NCBI GenBank assembly: GCA_022575985.1
Contig: JAKSXM010000007.1
Coordinates: 31,870,501 to 31,934,500 of the forward strand
Length of the DNA: 64,000 nucleotides
DNA from: Anagrus nilaparvatae
Lineage: Eukaryota; Arthropoda; Insecta; Hymenoptera; Mymaridae
Direction of reading: 5' to 3'
Shown: positions 33,491 through 45,045 of the stretch, in pieces
Numbering within the stretch: the stretch's first letter is position 1
Layout: every line of letters begins with the position of its first letter
Made by a program: the position numbers and the translations under genes
Notes under the pieces: generated by a model
Seen by the model: the letters and a program-made list of their open reading frames with translations, nothing else
Database searches by the model: none
Told to the model about the DNA's origin: nothing

Positions 33491-34335
33491 ATATATATGT
33501 TACCGTTAGAGTCCGCTCTCCCGATAAAGTTAACATTAACCAGTTAAAGTTAACTTTAGCGAAGCGTTTTCGTTAAAGTCCACGAAGACGATTAAAATGA
33601 ATAAAAATATAACATTAGCGACATCATGTTCGTTAAAGTTAACTTTAACCAATCCTTGTTAGTTAAAGTCCATGAAAGCGGTTTCATATAAGAGTTCGAG
33701 TTTGTATTATATTTTATATACGACTCTCGCTATAAGGTACTCTCAGGGCTTAGGTTAGGCTCATAAAGATATTGTGAAACATCTCTATGGTTAGGCTACT
33801 CTTTTAAAAATGCATTTCTTAGGATCAGTAACCAATCCTAGTTATAAGACACCCCAAGGGTTAGGTTAGGCTATTTTTTTTAAAGGCATTGTCACAGTAT
33901 TGTTTACAAACTTGCGCATGGGTTCTTAAGCCCACCTTGCCCTAATTCTAGGGAATGACTTACTGCGTGAAAATGCCTTTAAAAAAAAATAGCCTAACCT
34001 AACCCTAGGGGCGTGTTATAACTAGGATTGGTTACTAGTCCCAAGAAATGCATTTTTAAAAGAGTAGCCTAACCTAATCCCTTGGGGTGCCTTATAGCGA
34101 GAGTCGTATATAATATATAAACAAATTTTTTTTAGTGTGCGAAACCGCTTTCATAGACTTTAACTGACAAGGATTGGTTAAAGTTAACTTTATCGTATAC
34201 ACACCCGTTAATGTTGTATTTTTATTCATTTTAATCGTCTTCGTGGACTTTAACGAAAATGCTTCGCTAAAGTTAACTTTAACTGGTTAATGTTAACATT
34301 ATCGAAGGAGCGGACTTTAACGGTAACATATATAT
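33491..34335. mobile_element. 845-bp palindrome within the array
   Basis: Ends ATATATATGTTACCGTTAGA and complement; arms of about 400 bp contain AAAGTTAACTTTA several times and AGGTTAGGTTAGGCTA. No ORF. Target duplication unclear because the ends are TA runs. Confidence 0.75.
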
Positions 34336-34693
34336 TCTCAGGTGTATTATAGCAGAAACTATACGCTATTCTATATATTATTTGAATAGTGTCCTCTTTT
34401 ATATGAAAGTTGGAATTTCAAATATTTTTATGCAATGATTGCATTGAAATATTTTTATTGACTTTAGCAGAAACTATACGTCATTCTAAACTTTTTTCGA
34501 ATAGTGTCCTGTTTTATATAAAAGTTGTAATTTAAAATATATTTTTGCAATGATAGCATTGAAAATTTTTTATTGACTTTAGCAGAATTTATACGCCATT
34601 CTAAATTTTTTTCGATTAGTCGTCCTGTTTTATATAAAAATTGTAATTTAAAATGTTTTTATGCAATGTTAGCATAGAAATATATTTATTGAC

Positions 34694-35455
34694 AATAATA
34701 TATATAATCGACTTTTACGAGTACATGATATTAAATGAATTTACAAATTCATCGCCCACGCTTTTTATATGCGGATGCTTATCGTCATCTCTTTTTTTAT
34801 TGAGGCATACAAAGCGGCGACATTAGATGAATTTTTAAACTTATTTAAAAATTTGAATTTACGCGGGTTTTAAATGTCGGTACAGAAGGTGCCTAGCGTT
34901 TCGATCAACACTAACACATAGATCTCATCAGTGTAGCTGTGTGTGTTAGTGTATGTGATATACAGAGCTTGGACCTAATAACGCTCTGAGTTATAACATT
35001 CAACTCGCATTTTAATAAACATATATATAACATCATTTCCTATATGCAGAACAGATGGCTAAGCAATGTGAGTCGTCCTCACAAGCGCTAAAATTGCCAT
35101 TTGTTAACTATATAAGAAAAATAAGGACGTGTTTACATCAGCGTCTGTAGCACATACACTAACACACACAGCTACACTGATGAGATCTATGTGTTAGTGT
35201 TGATCGAAACGCTAGGTGCCTTCTGTACCGACATTTAAAACCCGCGTAAATTCAAATTTTTAAATAAGTTTAAAAATTCATCTAATGTCGTCGCTTTGTA
35301 TGCCTCAATAAAAAAAGAGATGACGATAAGCATCCGCATATAAAAAGCGTGGGCGATGAATTTGTAAATTCATTTAATATCATGTACTCGTAAAAGTCGA
35401 TTATAAATATTATTGTTTAAGAATTACAAACGAGTAATAAAAATTATTATCTTTC
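34694..35455. mobile_element. 762-bp foldback with a 14-bp target duplication
   Basis: Arms of roughly 290 bp are inverted (AATCGACTTTTACGAGTACA at 34706 and complement ending about 35402), with an extra right-hand tail ending TTATCTTTC. ATATATTTATTGAC flanks it (34680-34693, 35456-35469), and neighbouring array units show the empty site. It is the same family as 39307-40664. Confidence 0.8.
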
Positions 35456-36084
35456 ATATATTTATTGACTTTAGCAGAGACTATACGCCATTCTAAATTT
35501 TTTTCGATTAGTTGTCCTGTTTTATATAAAAGTTGCAACTTAAAATATTTTTGTGCAATGATTGCATTGAAATATTTTTATTGACTTTAGCAGAGACTAT
35601 ACGCCATTCTAAATTTTTTTTTAATAGTCTCCTGTTTTATAGAAAAGTTGGAATTTCAAATATTTTTATGCAATGATAGCATTTAAATTTTTTTTTGACT
35701 TTAACAGAAACTATACGCCATTATAAATTTTTTTTTAATAGTCTCCTTTTTTATAGAAAAGTTGAAATTTCAAATATTTTTATACAATGATAGCATTTAA
35801 ATTTTTTTTTTGACTTTAGCAGAAATTATACGCTATTCTAAATTTTTTTAAATATTCTCCAGTTTTATACAAAATTTGTAATTATAAATATTTTTATGCA
35901 ATGATAGCATTTAAATTTTTTTTTTCTTTAGCAGAAATTATACGCCATTCTAAATTTTTTTTAATAGTCTCCTGTTTTATACAAAATTTGTAATTATAAA
36001 TATTTTTATGCAATGATAGCATTTAAATTTTTTTTTTGATTTTAGCTGAAAGTGTACATCATTTAAAATTTTTTTTTAATAATC

Positions 36085-36925
36085 ATTTGGATGTCGGCAG
36101 TCCTAGTTATGAAAAAATAAATTAAAAAAAATATTTTAGATGTCCGTAGTTCTAGTTATGAAAAAATATTTTAAAAAATAATTTGGATGTCGGCAGTCCT
36201 AGTTATGAGAAAATAAAAAAAAAATTTTTGGGTTAAAGTATTGGGTTAAATGAACTTTTGAATTCAATTATTTTAGTTTCTCTACGTCCCTCTTTGAAAT
36301 AATTTTATTGATGTTAGCAGAAAATATATCTCATTCTACATTTTTTTCTAATAGTGTCCTGTTTTATACAAAAGTTGAAATTTCAAATATTTTTATGCAA
36401 TGATTGCATTGAAATATTATTATTGACTATAGCAGAAACTATACGTCATTTTACATTTTTTTATAATAGTGTCATGCTTTATACAAATGCTGGAATTTCA
36501 AATATTTTTATGTTAATATTGAAATATTTTTATTCACGTTGACAGAAACTATACGTCATTTTAAATTTTTTTAAATAACGCTCTGTTATATATAAAAATT
36601 GGGATTTCAAATATTTCAAATATTTCAAATATTCCAAAAATAATTTGGATTTCGACAGTCCCAGTTATGAGAAAATAAGAAAAAAAATTTTTCAGATGTC
36701 GGCAGTCCTAGTTATGAAAAAATAAAAAAAAAAAATTTTTTAGATGTCGGCAGTCCTAGTTATGAAAAAATAAAAAAAAAAAATTTTTTAGATGTCGGCA
36801 GTCCTAGTTATCAGAAAATAAAAAAAATAAATAAATTTTTAAACGTCAGTAGTCCTAGTTATGAGAAAATAAAAAAAAAAAATTTTTTAGATGTCGGCCG
36901 TCCTAGTTATGAGAAAATAAAAAAA
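36085..36925 (+). repeat. Tandem array of about 48-bp units
   Basis: Around nine units of GATGTCGGCAGTCCTAGTTA followed by GAAAAAATA and A/T runs, in two groups separated by 110-bp units at 36300-36610. The core resembles part of the 28.4-kb array read in reverse. Confidence 0.75.
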
Positions 36926-36929
36926 AAAA

Positions 36930-37260
36930 AAAATAAAATAAAATGGTTATAAATAGTTTTTTTGCTATTTCTCTTCAATGAATGCATTAAATAAAAAACT
37001 AAACAAAGTTCCTTTAGAAAATCTTTTACTAAATAGAATGCAACTGGGTTTTTACATTTTGATACAATCCATTTTAAGTTATCAAGTGGCGAAAATGACA
37101 ACTTTTTGAGTTTTTAAATTTAAACTACTTAGCTTCAAACCGTTGTAACTACAAACTGAGAACTCAAATTAAAAAAAATAAAGAGATCAAATCGATAGCA
37201 TTTTTTCCAAGGAATAATATGCACTAAAGCTTATTTCGAAAAGCCCTTTAGATTCTGAGA
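36930..37260 (-). repeat. Conserved block, copy 2 (inverted)
   Basis: Reverse complement of the block at 31420 and 61915, with GATAGCATTTTTTCCAAGG at its outer edge. It closes the array on the right. Confidence 0.6.
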
Positions 37261-38041
37261 AAAATCAGTTTTAGTAAAAAAAAATTAAATTTTTTAATGT
37301 TTTCGACCACTAACTTCTGAGATTGATATCTCAAAATCTATTGAATATTTTTTAAAAATAAAAAAATCGGATGGGGATATTTCTTTAAAGATTAATTTGA
37401 AACAACTTTCATGTATTTTCGTCCATACAGCTCTTCATAAATGAGTGCTGAATAATATTAAAAATAATCAATTTTTTCGATTATTTCATTTTAATATATA
37501 TAGGATTATGTATAATATGGAGGAATTCCTATTGAACACATATTTTCTATTGTAAGTAAAAGCTCACTTAGCATCGGGAAAAATTGATAAATTACATTAT
37601 GGGTGGTTAAATATTATAAATAGGGAAAATCCCTATTGAGTGAAGTATAGTCAGTAAAATCTTATAACTGGTTTTTGTAAACTAAATTTAAATGAATGGA
37701 GCGTGTTTACTTACAGCTGAGGGATAGGTATAATTCAAATGGTACTGAACATTACATAAACAGATTTTATGATCACATATCATTGGGAGAGATTAAAAAT
37801 AAATCACCTTTTGAATGCAAGAGAATAACTATTAAGGTCTTAAGAGCGGTAGAATTAAAATGCAAAAAAAAAGCTAAAACTTGGAGAAAATAAAGTAAAT
37901 ATAATTTAATTTTACACGTATTTTTTTTTTTTATAATTGACCGAATAGTTTTTAAGAAAATAATTAAATAAAAAATAAATTAACACAGCCTCTTATGGGG
38001 AATTTTAAAAAATGAAAAAGAAGCATTTAAAATACAAAACT
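37261..38041. other. AT-rich sequence, no gene seen
   Basis: A fragment of the ACATGGAACATGTT family lies at about 37655-37760 (GTTTACTTACAGCTGAGG). The 65-codon frame at 37696-37893 starts in that fragment and is not convincing. Confidence 0.4.
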
Positions 38042-38043
38042 TA

Positions 38044-39107
38044 CACTGAAAAACCGCAACCATTGAAGCAATGACTTAGAAGCGATTGAAATATGCCAAT
38101 AGAATATATCATTGATTTGATGGCGCCGCTATTAAACGAATAGCTTCTCGCCATTAATATGGCAGTCATTGTTTTGATGTAAATTTTCGTCAAAATAAAA
38201 GAAAATATAAGATTGAATTAATAGAGAGCATACAATCAAAATAATTGTTTTTAATATTTTGATTTAACGTTTAAAAACATTCAATCAATAGAAATTGATT
38301 TTAGTTCAATAATATTAATAATAACAAAACAAATTACGTATTGTGCATATGTCTAGGTATACTATTCTTTCTCTTTCTATCCTTCTGCGTATTTATTGTT
38401 TACTCAGACTTGGCGCGCGCGGTGTTTTTGTTTATATTATTGCTATTCATTATTACTCTTATAAAGAAATGGGATTACCTGAAAATCATTTATTATAAAT
38501 TTAATTATTATTTTTAATCATGCATTTCGCTAGATATGCATAAATTACTCTGAATATTAAAAAAAGGAGTGGGAAAATTATTATCTGTAACATATAGTCT
38601 TCAAAATTTTTTTATAAACACAAAGAGTCCTGCTGGCGTAATGGATAAGGTCGCTGCTTACTGATCAACACGGTTCACAACGGTATCCAGTTCGATCCCG
38701 GATGAAGTCGCAGTTTTTTTATTTGATTATAAATTAAAAAAAAAATTAAATTCATAAATGTATAATAATGTAATAATAATTAATAAAAAAAATAATTAAT
38801 AAAAAAAATCGAAAAATAATATAACAAATTAACAATATACCGCCTTAAAAAAAATACACAAGCGAGGAATAATTAAATAAGTAAACATTAAAATAAAATA
38901 ATAAATGTAAAAAAAAAAAAGAAAAAAAAAATAAATTTTTACTTATTATCTGTTTATTATACATTGAAATGATATGTATTCATAATCATTTCAATAGCTT
39001 TAAATATTTGAAATAATTTCAATCTCGCCATTGAATTTATGATATCCGTCATTGGCATATATCAATTGCTTCTAAGTCATTGTTTCAATGGTACCGGTTT
39101 TTCAGTG
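38044..39107 (+). mobile_element. TA-flanked inverted-repeat element with pol III module, copy 3
   Basis: Nearly identical to 12241-13306, same orientation; TA at 38042-38043 and 39108-39109. No transposase. Confidence 0.85.
38627..38710 (+). ncRNA. tRNA-like pol III unit in copy 3
   Basis: A-box at 38634-38644, B-box at 38690-38698 and a T7 run after 38713, as in copy 1. Confidence 0.65.
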
Positions 39108-39306
39108 TAGATATTTTTTTTTATGAGTTGATAAATAATATCCTAATAAATAAAAAGAGACCTTAAAATTTACAATTGACCGTCATTTTGTATGGTTTTA
39201 CTTAAAAAAATGTATAAAAAATAAACGTTTATTCTGCTATTGAGGTAGAGTCATTTATTATATTTTTTTATTTATTTATTTTCTTTATAAATAATTAAAT
39301 AATATT

Positions 39307-40664
39307 TAAACAATAATATTTATAATCGACCTTTTTACGAGTACATAGTATTAAATGAATTTACAAATTCATCGCCCACGCTTTTTATATGCGGATGCTT
39401 ATCGTCATCTCTTTTTTTATTAAGGCATACAAAGCGGCAACATTAGATGAATTTTTAAACTTATTTAAAAATTTGAATTTTACGCGGATTTTAAATGTCG
39501 GTACAGAAGGTACCTAGCGTTTCGATCAACACTAACACATAGATCTCATCAGTGTAGCTGTGTGTTAGTGTATGTGCTACAGACGCTGATGGAAACACGT
39601 CCTTATTTTTCTTATATAGTTAACAAATGGCGATTTTAGCACTTGTGAGGACGACTCACATTGCTTTAGCCATCTGTTCTGTATATAAGAAATGATGTTA
39701 TATATATATATTTATTGAAATGCGAGTTGAATGTTATAACTCAGAGCGTTATTAGGTCCAAGCTCTATATATGAAAATTAATAATTTTTATTACTCGTTT
39801 GTAATTCTTAAACAATAATATTTATAATCGACCTTTTTACGAGTACATAGTATTAAATGAATTTACAAATTCATCGCCCACGCTTTTTATATGCGGATGC
39901 TTATCGTCATCTCTTTTTTTATTAAGGCATACAAAGCGGCAACATTAGATGAATTTTTGCGGCAACATTAGATGAAAAATTCATCTAATGTTGCCGCTTT
40001 GTATGCCTTAATAAAAAAAGAGATGACGATAAGCATCCGCATATAAAAAGCGTGGGCGATGAATTTGTAAATTCATTTAATACTATGTACTCGTAAAAAG
40101 GTCGATTATAAATATTATTGTTTAAGAATTACAAACGAGTAATAAAAATTATTAATTTTCATATATAGAGCTTGGACCTAATAACGCTCTGAGTTATAAC
40201 ATTTAACTCGCATTTCAATAAATATATATATATATAACATCATTTCTTATATACAGAACAGATGGCTAAAGCAATGTGAGTCGTCCTCACAAGTGCTAAA
40301 ATCGCCATTTGTTAACTATATAAGAAAAATAAGGACGTGTTTCCATCAGCGTCTGTAGCACATACACTAACACACAGCTACACTGATGAGATCTATGTGT
40401 TAGTGTTGATCGAAACGCTAGGTACCTTCTGTACCGACATTTAAAATCCGCGTAAAATTCAAATTTTTAAATAAGTTTAAAAATTCATCTAATGTTGCCG
40501 CTTTGTATGCCTTAATAAAAAAAGAGATGACGATAAGCATCCGCATATAAAAAGCGTGGGCGATGAATTTGTAAATTCATTTAATACTACGTACTCGTAA
40601 AAAGGTCGATTATAAATATTATTGTTTAAGAATTACAAACGAGTAATAAAAATTATTAATTTTC
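39307..40664. mobile_element. 1.36-kb near-perfect palindrome, 13-bp target duplication
   Basis: Arms of about 660 bp meet at about 39975. Each arm carries one full family unit (as at 34694) plus the start of a second, so the whole is a head-to-head dimer. Arm differences are a handful of bases. The left end is truncated (TAAACAATAATATTT) while the right end has the longer tail finishing TTAATTTTC, the same right end as the 34.7-kb copy. ATTAAATAATATT flanks it (39294-39306, 40665-40677). Confidence 0.8.
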
Positions 40665-40839
40665 ATTAAATAATATTGTTTAAATAATAAATAATTTAGT
40701 TAATGCCAAAATTAAGTTAATAAAATTCATTTTTAAGCTTTGAATAGTAATAATTAAGTATTATTGAAAAAATTTTTTTATTTATTTAAAGTTGCAATCC
40801 GTATTTTTTTACATGAGTAAGACAAGGATGCCGATAGGC

Positions 40840-41002
40840 AAAATCCTATCGCCTTAATTAAGACCTTAAAAAATCTATTTCTTTTTACCAAATTTTGCTA
40901 GCTAAGCTAAGCTAAGTTACTGGAATTATTCAAATGAAATTTTAGTAATGCTCTTCTAAAAAACTAGAGTATTACCTGGGCGTAGCCGGGCTAAATCGCT
41001 AG
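40840..41002 (+). mobile_element. Helitron 3' terminus
   Basis: CCTGGGCGTAGCCGGG hairpin region, then CTAAATCG and CTAG (40999-41002) followed by T. A second hairpin GATAGG-CAAAAT-CCTATC is at about 40834-40853. The 5' end could not be assigned. Confidence 0.6.
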
Positions 41003-41009
41003 TATATAT

Positions 41010-41640
41010 ATATATGTGTGTGTGTGAGTTTGTGTGTGTATGTATGTGTGTAAGGGTGATGTGTTAGTGTGTATGTGTTTACTGTTTTTTGTAAAATTAT
41101 ATACATTTATAATATTTTAATACTTTTTTTATCATTTAAAATTAAGAAAGATGAAATTTATTGAATTATTAGTATAAAATTATGAATTATTGGATGTTCA
41201 CACAAATACAGATACAAGTATTATGGGCGAAAATGAAAAAAAATGTCATTTTTTATGATATAATATTAATTTTGTAATTTTCATAAAAATATATAAAAAT
41301 TTTTTATTTGAGAACAGATAGTAAAAAATTGCTCATATAGATGCAAAATTCAGATTTATGCGTGTGTGTGTTTTAGTATAAAGGTAAAAAAATATAATTT
41401 TTTGTTTTTATATGTTTTTATAACCATATAACCCTAAATTTTTTTGATCGAGAGCAGCCCTATGACATAAGAAAATTACTTTAAGATATTTTTTTTAATA
41501 TTCCGTCTACCATTTTAATAAAATAAAACCCCTTTCTGCGAAAATTCCGAAATTTACTTTTTTTTTATCCAAAAACCTGTAGCTGATATTTTTTTTGTCC
41601 ACTTTTTTGTTTTTTTGCCCCACTGTGCGTTTCCCCCAGT
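41010..41640. repeat. Dispersed repeat, inverted to 13.3-13.7 kb
   Basis: A TG-rich microsatellite (41005-41060) leads into the reverse complement of 13309-13640. No gene. Confidence 0.55.
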
Positions 41641-41750
41641 AAAGAAAAACAATATAATATGTCAAAGCTAGTGTAATTTTATATTAAATTAATTAATAAA
41701 TTTTTATTATAGTTAAGATAAAAAAATAAAAATAATAAATTTAGATAAAA

Positions 41751-42201
41751 ATAATATTTTTATCGTCCGATGATAATTGAAATAATATGATAAATAGTAT
41801 TTTTATCGGTCTTTACGGACTAATATTATTATTCATCAATACAAATTAATGTAATTGATGAATAATATTTAAACTGCTTTATTGTTAATGAGTCGCCCAT
41901 AGCGTGTATCGCATTAACAGCAGTTCAATAAATTTTTCTAAATTAAAAATAAATTTTTAATTTAATTTTTATTTTGTTTCATAGATGTTAAGAAAAAAAT
42001 CTTTGAGAAAAAATAAATGCCTCATCAGTGCCAGGGAATCGAAATTGAAAAATTTATTGAACTGCTGTTAATGCGATACATGCTATGGGCGCGGCGACTC
42101 ATTAACAATAAAGCAGTTTAAATATTATTCATCAATTACATTAATTTGTATTGATGAATAATAATATTAGTCCGTAAAGACCGATAAAAATACTATTTAT
42201 C
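41751..42201. mobile_element. 451-bp foldback with a 14-bp target duplication
   Basis: Arms of about 150 bp (41788 onward and ending 42202) begin TGATAAATAGTATTTTTATC; an extra 37-bp tail lies on the left. AAATTTAGATAAAA flanks the whole unit (41737-41750, 42202-42215). The middle carries CCTCATCAGTGCCAGGGAAT. Confidence 0.7.
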
Positions 42202-42299
42202 AAATTTAGATAAAATTATAAAAGAGTAATAATAGTAATATTAATGATAATAAAGCGTAAGAAAATTAATATAAGTGATATAAGGTTGGGAGTATGGGG

Positions 42300-42850
42300 A
42301 GTGTAATGGGGTGTGGAAGTGGAGTTTAAGTTTTGAGGTTGGAGTTCAAAATAGATAAATGAGTTTAATAGTTTAAAGTGGGATACTAAACTTAGAGACT
42401 GGTTTTGATTGCTATTGTTTTATGTTTTAAAAGATTGTTCTTGAAAGTATTGAGTGAGGTAGATAATCTGATTGCAGGTGGCAGAGTGTTCCGGTAAAGC
42501 CCTGTACCAATTAAGAAAGAAGAAGAATAAGGTTTAGTGTGATGGGGGAATATCTCTAGTTCTTTGAACTTCGGTCTGATTTCTCTAGGTCGTATTCTAT
42601 ATTTCAACTTCGAGAATATAAAGTCAGGGTGTTGAAATAATAGTATTTTGAAAAGAAAGCAGATGGAATTGAATTTCAGTCTATCGATAATTTCTAACCA
42701 ATCGAGAGTTTTTCTGAAGACAGAAACTTGATCTAGCCCAAATTAAAGATGTATTTTATTGCTGAGTTTTGTAAAATATTTTACGTCTTGAGGTGTTCGT
42801 TTTTAAGATTCCCTAAAATAGATGTACAATAATCAAAGTGAAAATGCTTT
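42300..42850 (-). pseudogene. Non-LTR retrotransposon RT, C-terminal remnant
   Basis: On the minus strand the open frame at 42607-42392 ends with LYRNTLPPAIRLSTSLNTFK, the LINE C-terminal motif also seen (diverged) at 18239 and 31993. Upstream, through several frameshifts, HFDYCTSILGNL (about 42840) and an LQNSAIKYIFNL-like segment can be followed. Decayed, older than the fragment at 31631. Confidence 0.7.
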
Positions 42851-42875
42851 TTTTCGCTTTCAAAAAGTTAAAAAA

Positions 42876-43291
42876 AAACTTATAACCGGTTTAACGTATA
42901 ACCTTAATGCATGGAACATGTTTACTTCCAGCTGAGGACAAGGTATAATACAAATGTTACTCAACATTACAATACAATTTTCTAATTTTATAATTTGTAA
43001 TTATCACCTTACTAGCTGTTAAGATTCTAAACCCAAACTATTTTGATTCTCTAAACCTGAATTATTCTAAATCCTTAAATCGATATTATTCTAAATCCAT
43101 AAACCTGTATTTTCGAAGTCCTTAAGCCCAGATTTTTCAAAATCTCCTAATTATTCTAAGTCTCATTTGACCCCCCCCCCTCCCTTAAATCAGACAAATT
43201 TGACCACCTTCCTTAAATAGGACAAATTTGACCCTCCCCTTTTAATTTTCAAATACTGAAGTCCCCCTGCCTATAAACATGTTCCATGTTA
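42876..43291 (-). repeat. ACATGGAACATGTT dispersed element, copy B
   Basis: Reverse complement of 4900-5355: AACTTATAACCGGTT, GCATGGAACATGTTTACTTC, the TTTAGGGACTTA block, a C-tract, and AAACATGTTCCATGTTAAAA. Confidence 0.65.
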
Positions 43292-43706
43292 AAATGAAAA
43301 TACAAGTATTTACAGAAAATTAACCTTATATAGGGGGTATAGGAAGAGTTATGGGGGTTGATTTTACAGTTATGTAAGATTTGAAAATTTTGAGCTGAAA
43401 ACTTTATCCAATAGGTTTTTTGAGATACTGTTTCCATTTCTGGGGTCTGTTTTTCTCTGTAACCCTTGGGTGTATCAATACCATCCTTAGAGTACATTAA
43501 ATTATGTATAATTTAAGGATGGATATGGGTTTACCTAGGGGTTGTTAGTAAAAAAAATTTATAACTGATTTGTGTAACTACACAACCAACGAGCATGGAA
43601 CATGTTAACTCATAACAGTAATAAATCCAAAAACCGAAATTACAGTAAATCCTGATACATATGCTATATAATATATATATCCTAAGTCCATAAACTTGAA
43701 GCATTC
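43292..43706. repeat. Flank of the ACATGGAACATGTT family
   Basis: AT-rich DNA resembling 51740-51990 and a further family start at 43553-43600 (AATTTATAACTGATTTGTG, GAGCATGGAACATGTTAA). No gene. Confidence 0.45.
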
Positions 43707-44193
43707 TACACTGAGAAAACAAGAACAGTATTTTTTACTATATTTTATAGTAACGCGCTACCCACCTGTCAATTCAGGGAAAAAATAATATAATATATAA
43801 GAAATATTACTGCGTGCGCCTTTATTTTTACTATAAAATATAGTAAAAATTATGTTTATAAAAATTCCAGTACGCGTATAGGAATTTTTAATACATAGAT
43901 AAAGTAATTTTTCTCTCTTCTTGTTACCCCCCCTTTTTTAATAAATTTTAGCACACGTGCAGGCACATTTATCCGTATTTCGGTATTTTAAAACAAAACT
44001 AATCATAAAAAATAAACACGTATTAATAAAAATAGAACAAATATAAAAAATAAAAAAGTTTAATAAAGGTGTAGATGTGAATTAAATAAAGAAAGAAAAA
44101 AGTGAGAATAAAATATCTATTTATTAAACAGGGGGCGTAAGTGAGTAATATCCAAAACATATAGTTTTCAATCTTCGATTCTTACACTCGTAA

Positions 44194-44269
44194 GCAACTG
44201 TAGCCTAGTGGACGAAGCGATAAGCCGGCAATGCTGAGGACCCGCGTTCAAAAACTCCTAACTGACTTA

Positions 44270-44347
<78 letters not shown>

Positions 44348-44400
44348 AAAAAATAATAATAATAAATAAATAAAAATAATAAATATACCACAAAAAAAAA
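44194..44400 (+). ncRNA. SINE-like tRNA head with long A tail
   Basis: A-box TAGCCTAGTGG (44201-44211) and a B-box-like GTTCAAAAAC (44246-44255) with tRNA-like sequence between. About 20 nt later comes an A run of roughly 64 bases, then TA and AAT microsatellites and another A20 run. Structure is that of a short SINE with an expanded tail; no T4 terminator precedes the tail. The Phe-rich frame on the other strand is a translation of the tail. Confidence 0.55.
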
Positions 44401-44593
44401 AAAAAAAAAAAATTATTTTTTAATATGTTTTTAATTTACATTAAAAAAAATACTGAAATAAAAATTATATTCCTTGTATAGTAAAAATTCTAAATTAATC
44501 CAGTAATTATTAATATATATTATAGTTATATTTCTTTAAAGTACAAGCAATTTTTACTGTATACTAAATAATAAATATTACAATAAATTTAAC

Positions 44594-44598
44594 CAGGG
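44594..44598 (+). repeat. BEL target site duplication, left (CAGGG)
   Basis: CAGGG precedes the 5' LTR and recurs at 51165-51169 after the 3' LTR. Five bases is normal for BEL/Pao. It also proves that the two LTR outer ends are the original ones. Confidence 0.85.
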
Positions 44599-44756
44599 TG
44601 TAGTGTATATGTGTGTATTATACGGTATGTATAATGTGCCAAAAATGATGGATAATTATTGGATATGGTGATGGATATGGTGAATTAATTGTAACACAAA
44701 GAGTAAATGTGTAACTCTTATTTATTAAGATAAAGCGTATAGCTTCATGTCGTAAC
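44599..44756 (+). repeat. BEL 5' LTR, internally inverted
   Basis: Bases 44599-44632 equal the first 34 bases of the 3' LTR. Bases 44646-44756 are the reverse complement of its last 111 bases (51054-51164) with one mismatch. The 59 bp between (50995-51053 in the 3' LTR, holding TATATATT) are missing here, replaced by AATGTGCCAAAAA. The poly(A) signal is therefore reversed as well. TGCCAAAA (44637) and TTTTGGCA (44760) bracket the inverted part and may be inverted and direct copies of the tRNA primer site region. Confidence 0.85.
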
Positions 44757-45045
44757 ATATTTTGGCATGAATATTATACTACCTTATTTTGTAAATTTTC
44801 TTATTCGATACATGTTTTAATACGTGATGTTAAATATTTTTTATTTTTTTCATATATAATCTAAGCAAAAATATTTTACAGTAGTAGTTTTTTCTTCTAT
44901 ACTTGCCATACTATTTTAGATGGTAAATTTCAATTTTGTTAAATTGTATAAATGAATTTAATTTGTTTAAAATTCTAAAAAGCAGCATTTTAGTTTCAAG
45001 TTTAGCTATACTTTAAGTTTAATCTTAAGTAAATACTCATACACA

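Larger units (their letters stand above)
32641..36620 (+). repeat. Degenerate 110-bp tandem array, interrupted twice
   Basis: About twenty units share TGTCCTGTTTTATAGAAA, TTGTAATTTCAAATATTTTT, ATGCAATGATAGCATTGAAA and TTTAGCAGAAACTATACGCC. Blocks lie at 32650-33430, 34340-34690, 35460-36060 and 36300-36610. Palindromes at 33491 and 34694 split it. Inverted units recur at 62485-62790. Open frames in it are fortuitous. Confidence 0.75.

Noticed and set aside
33760..34080. GGTTAGGTTAGG runs as interstitial telomere repeats (insect TTAGG)
   Set aside because: Only two or three imperfect units occur, mirrored in both arms of a palindromic element; no array.
37696..37893. 65-codon ORF starting MERVYLQL
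   Set aside because: Its first third is a fragment of the ACATGGAACATGTT dispersed repeat, and the rest shows no motif.
44205..44393. Poly-Phe ORF on the minus strand
   Set aside because: It reads through the A tail of the SINE-like sequence.
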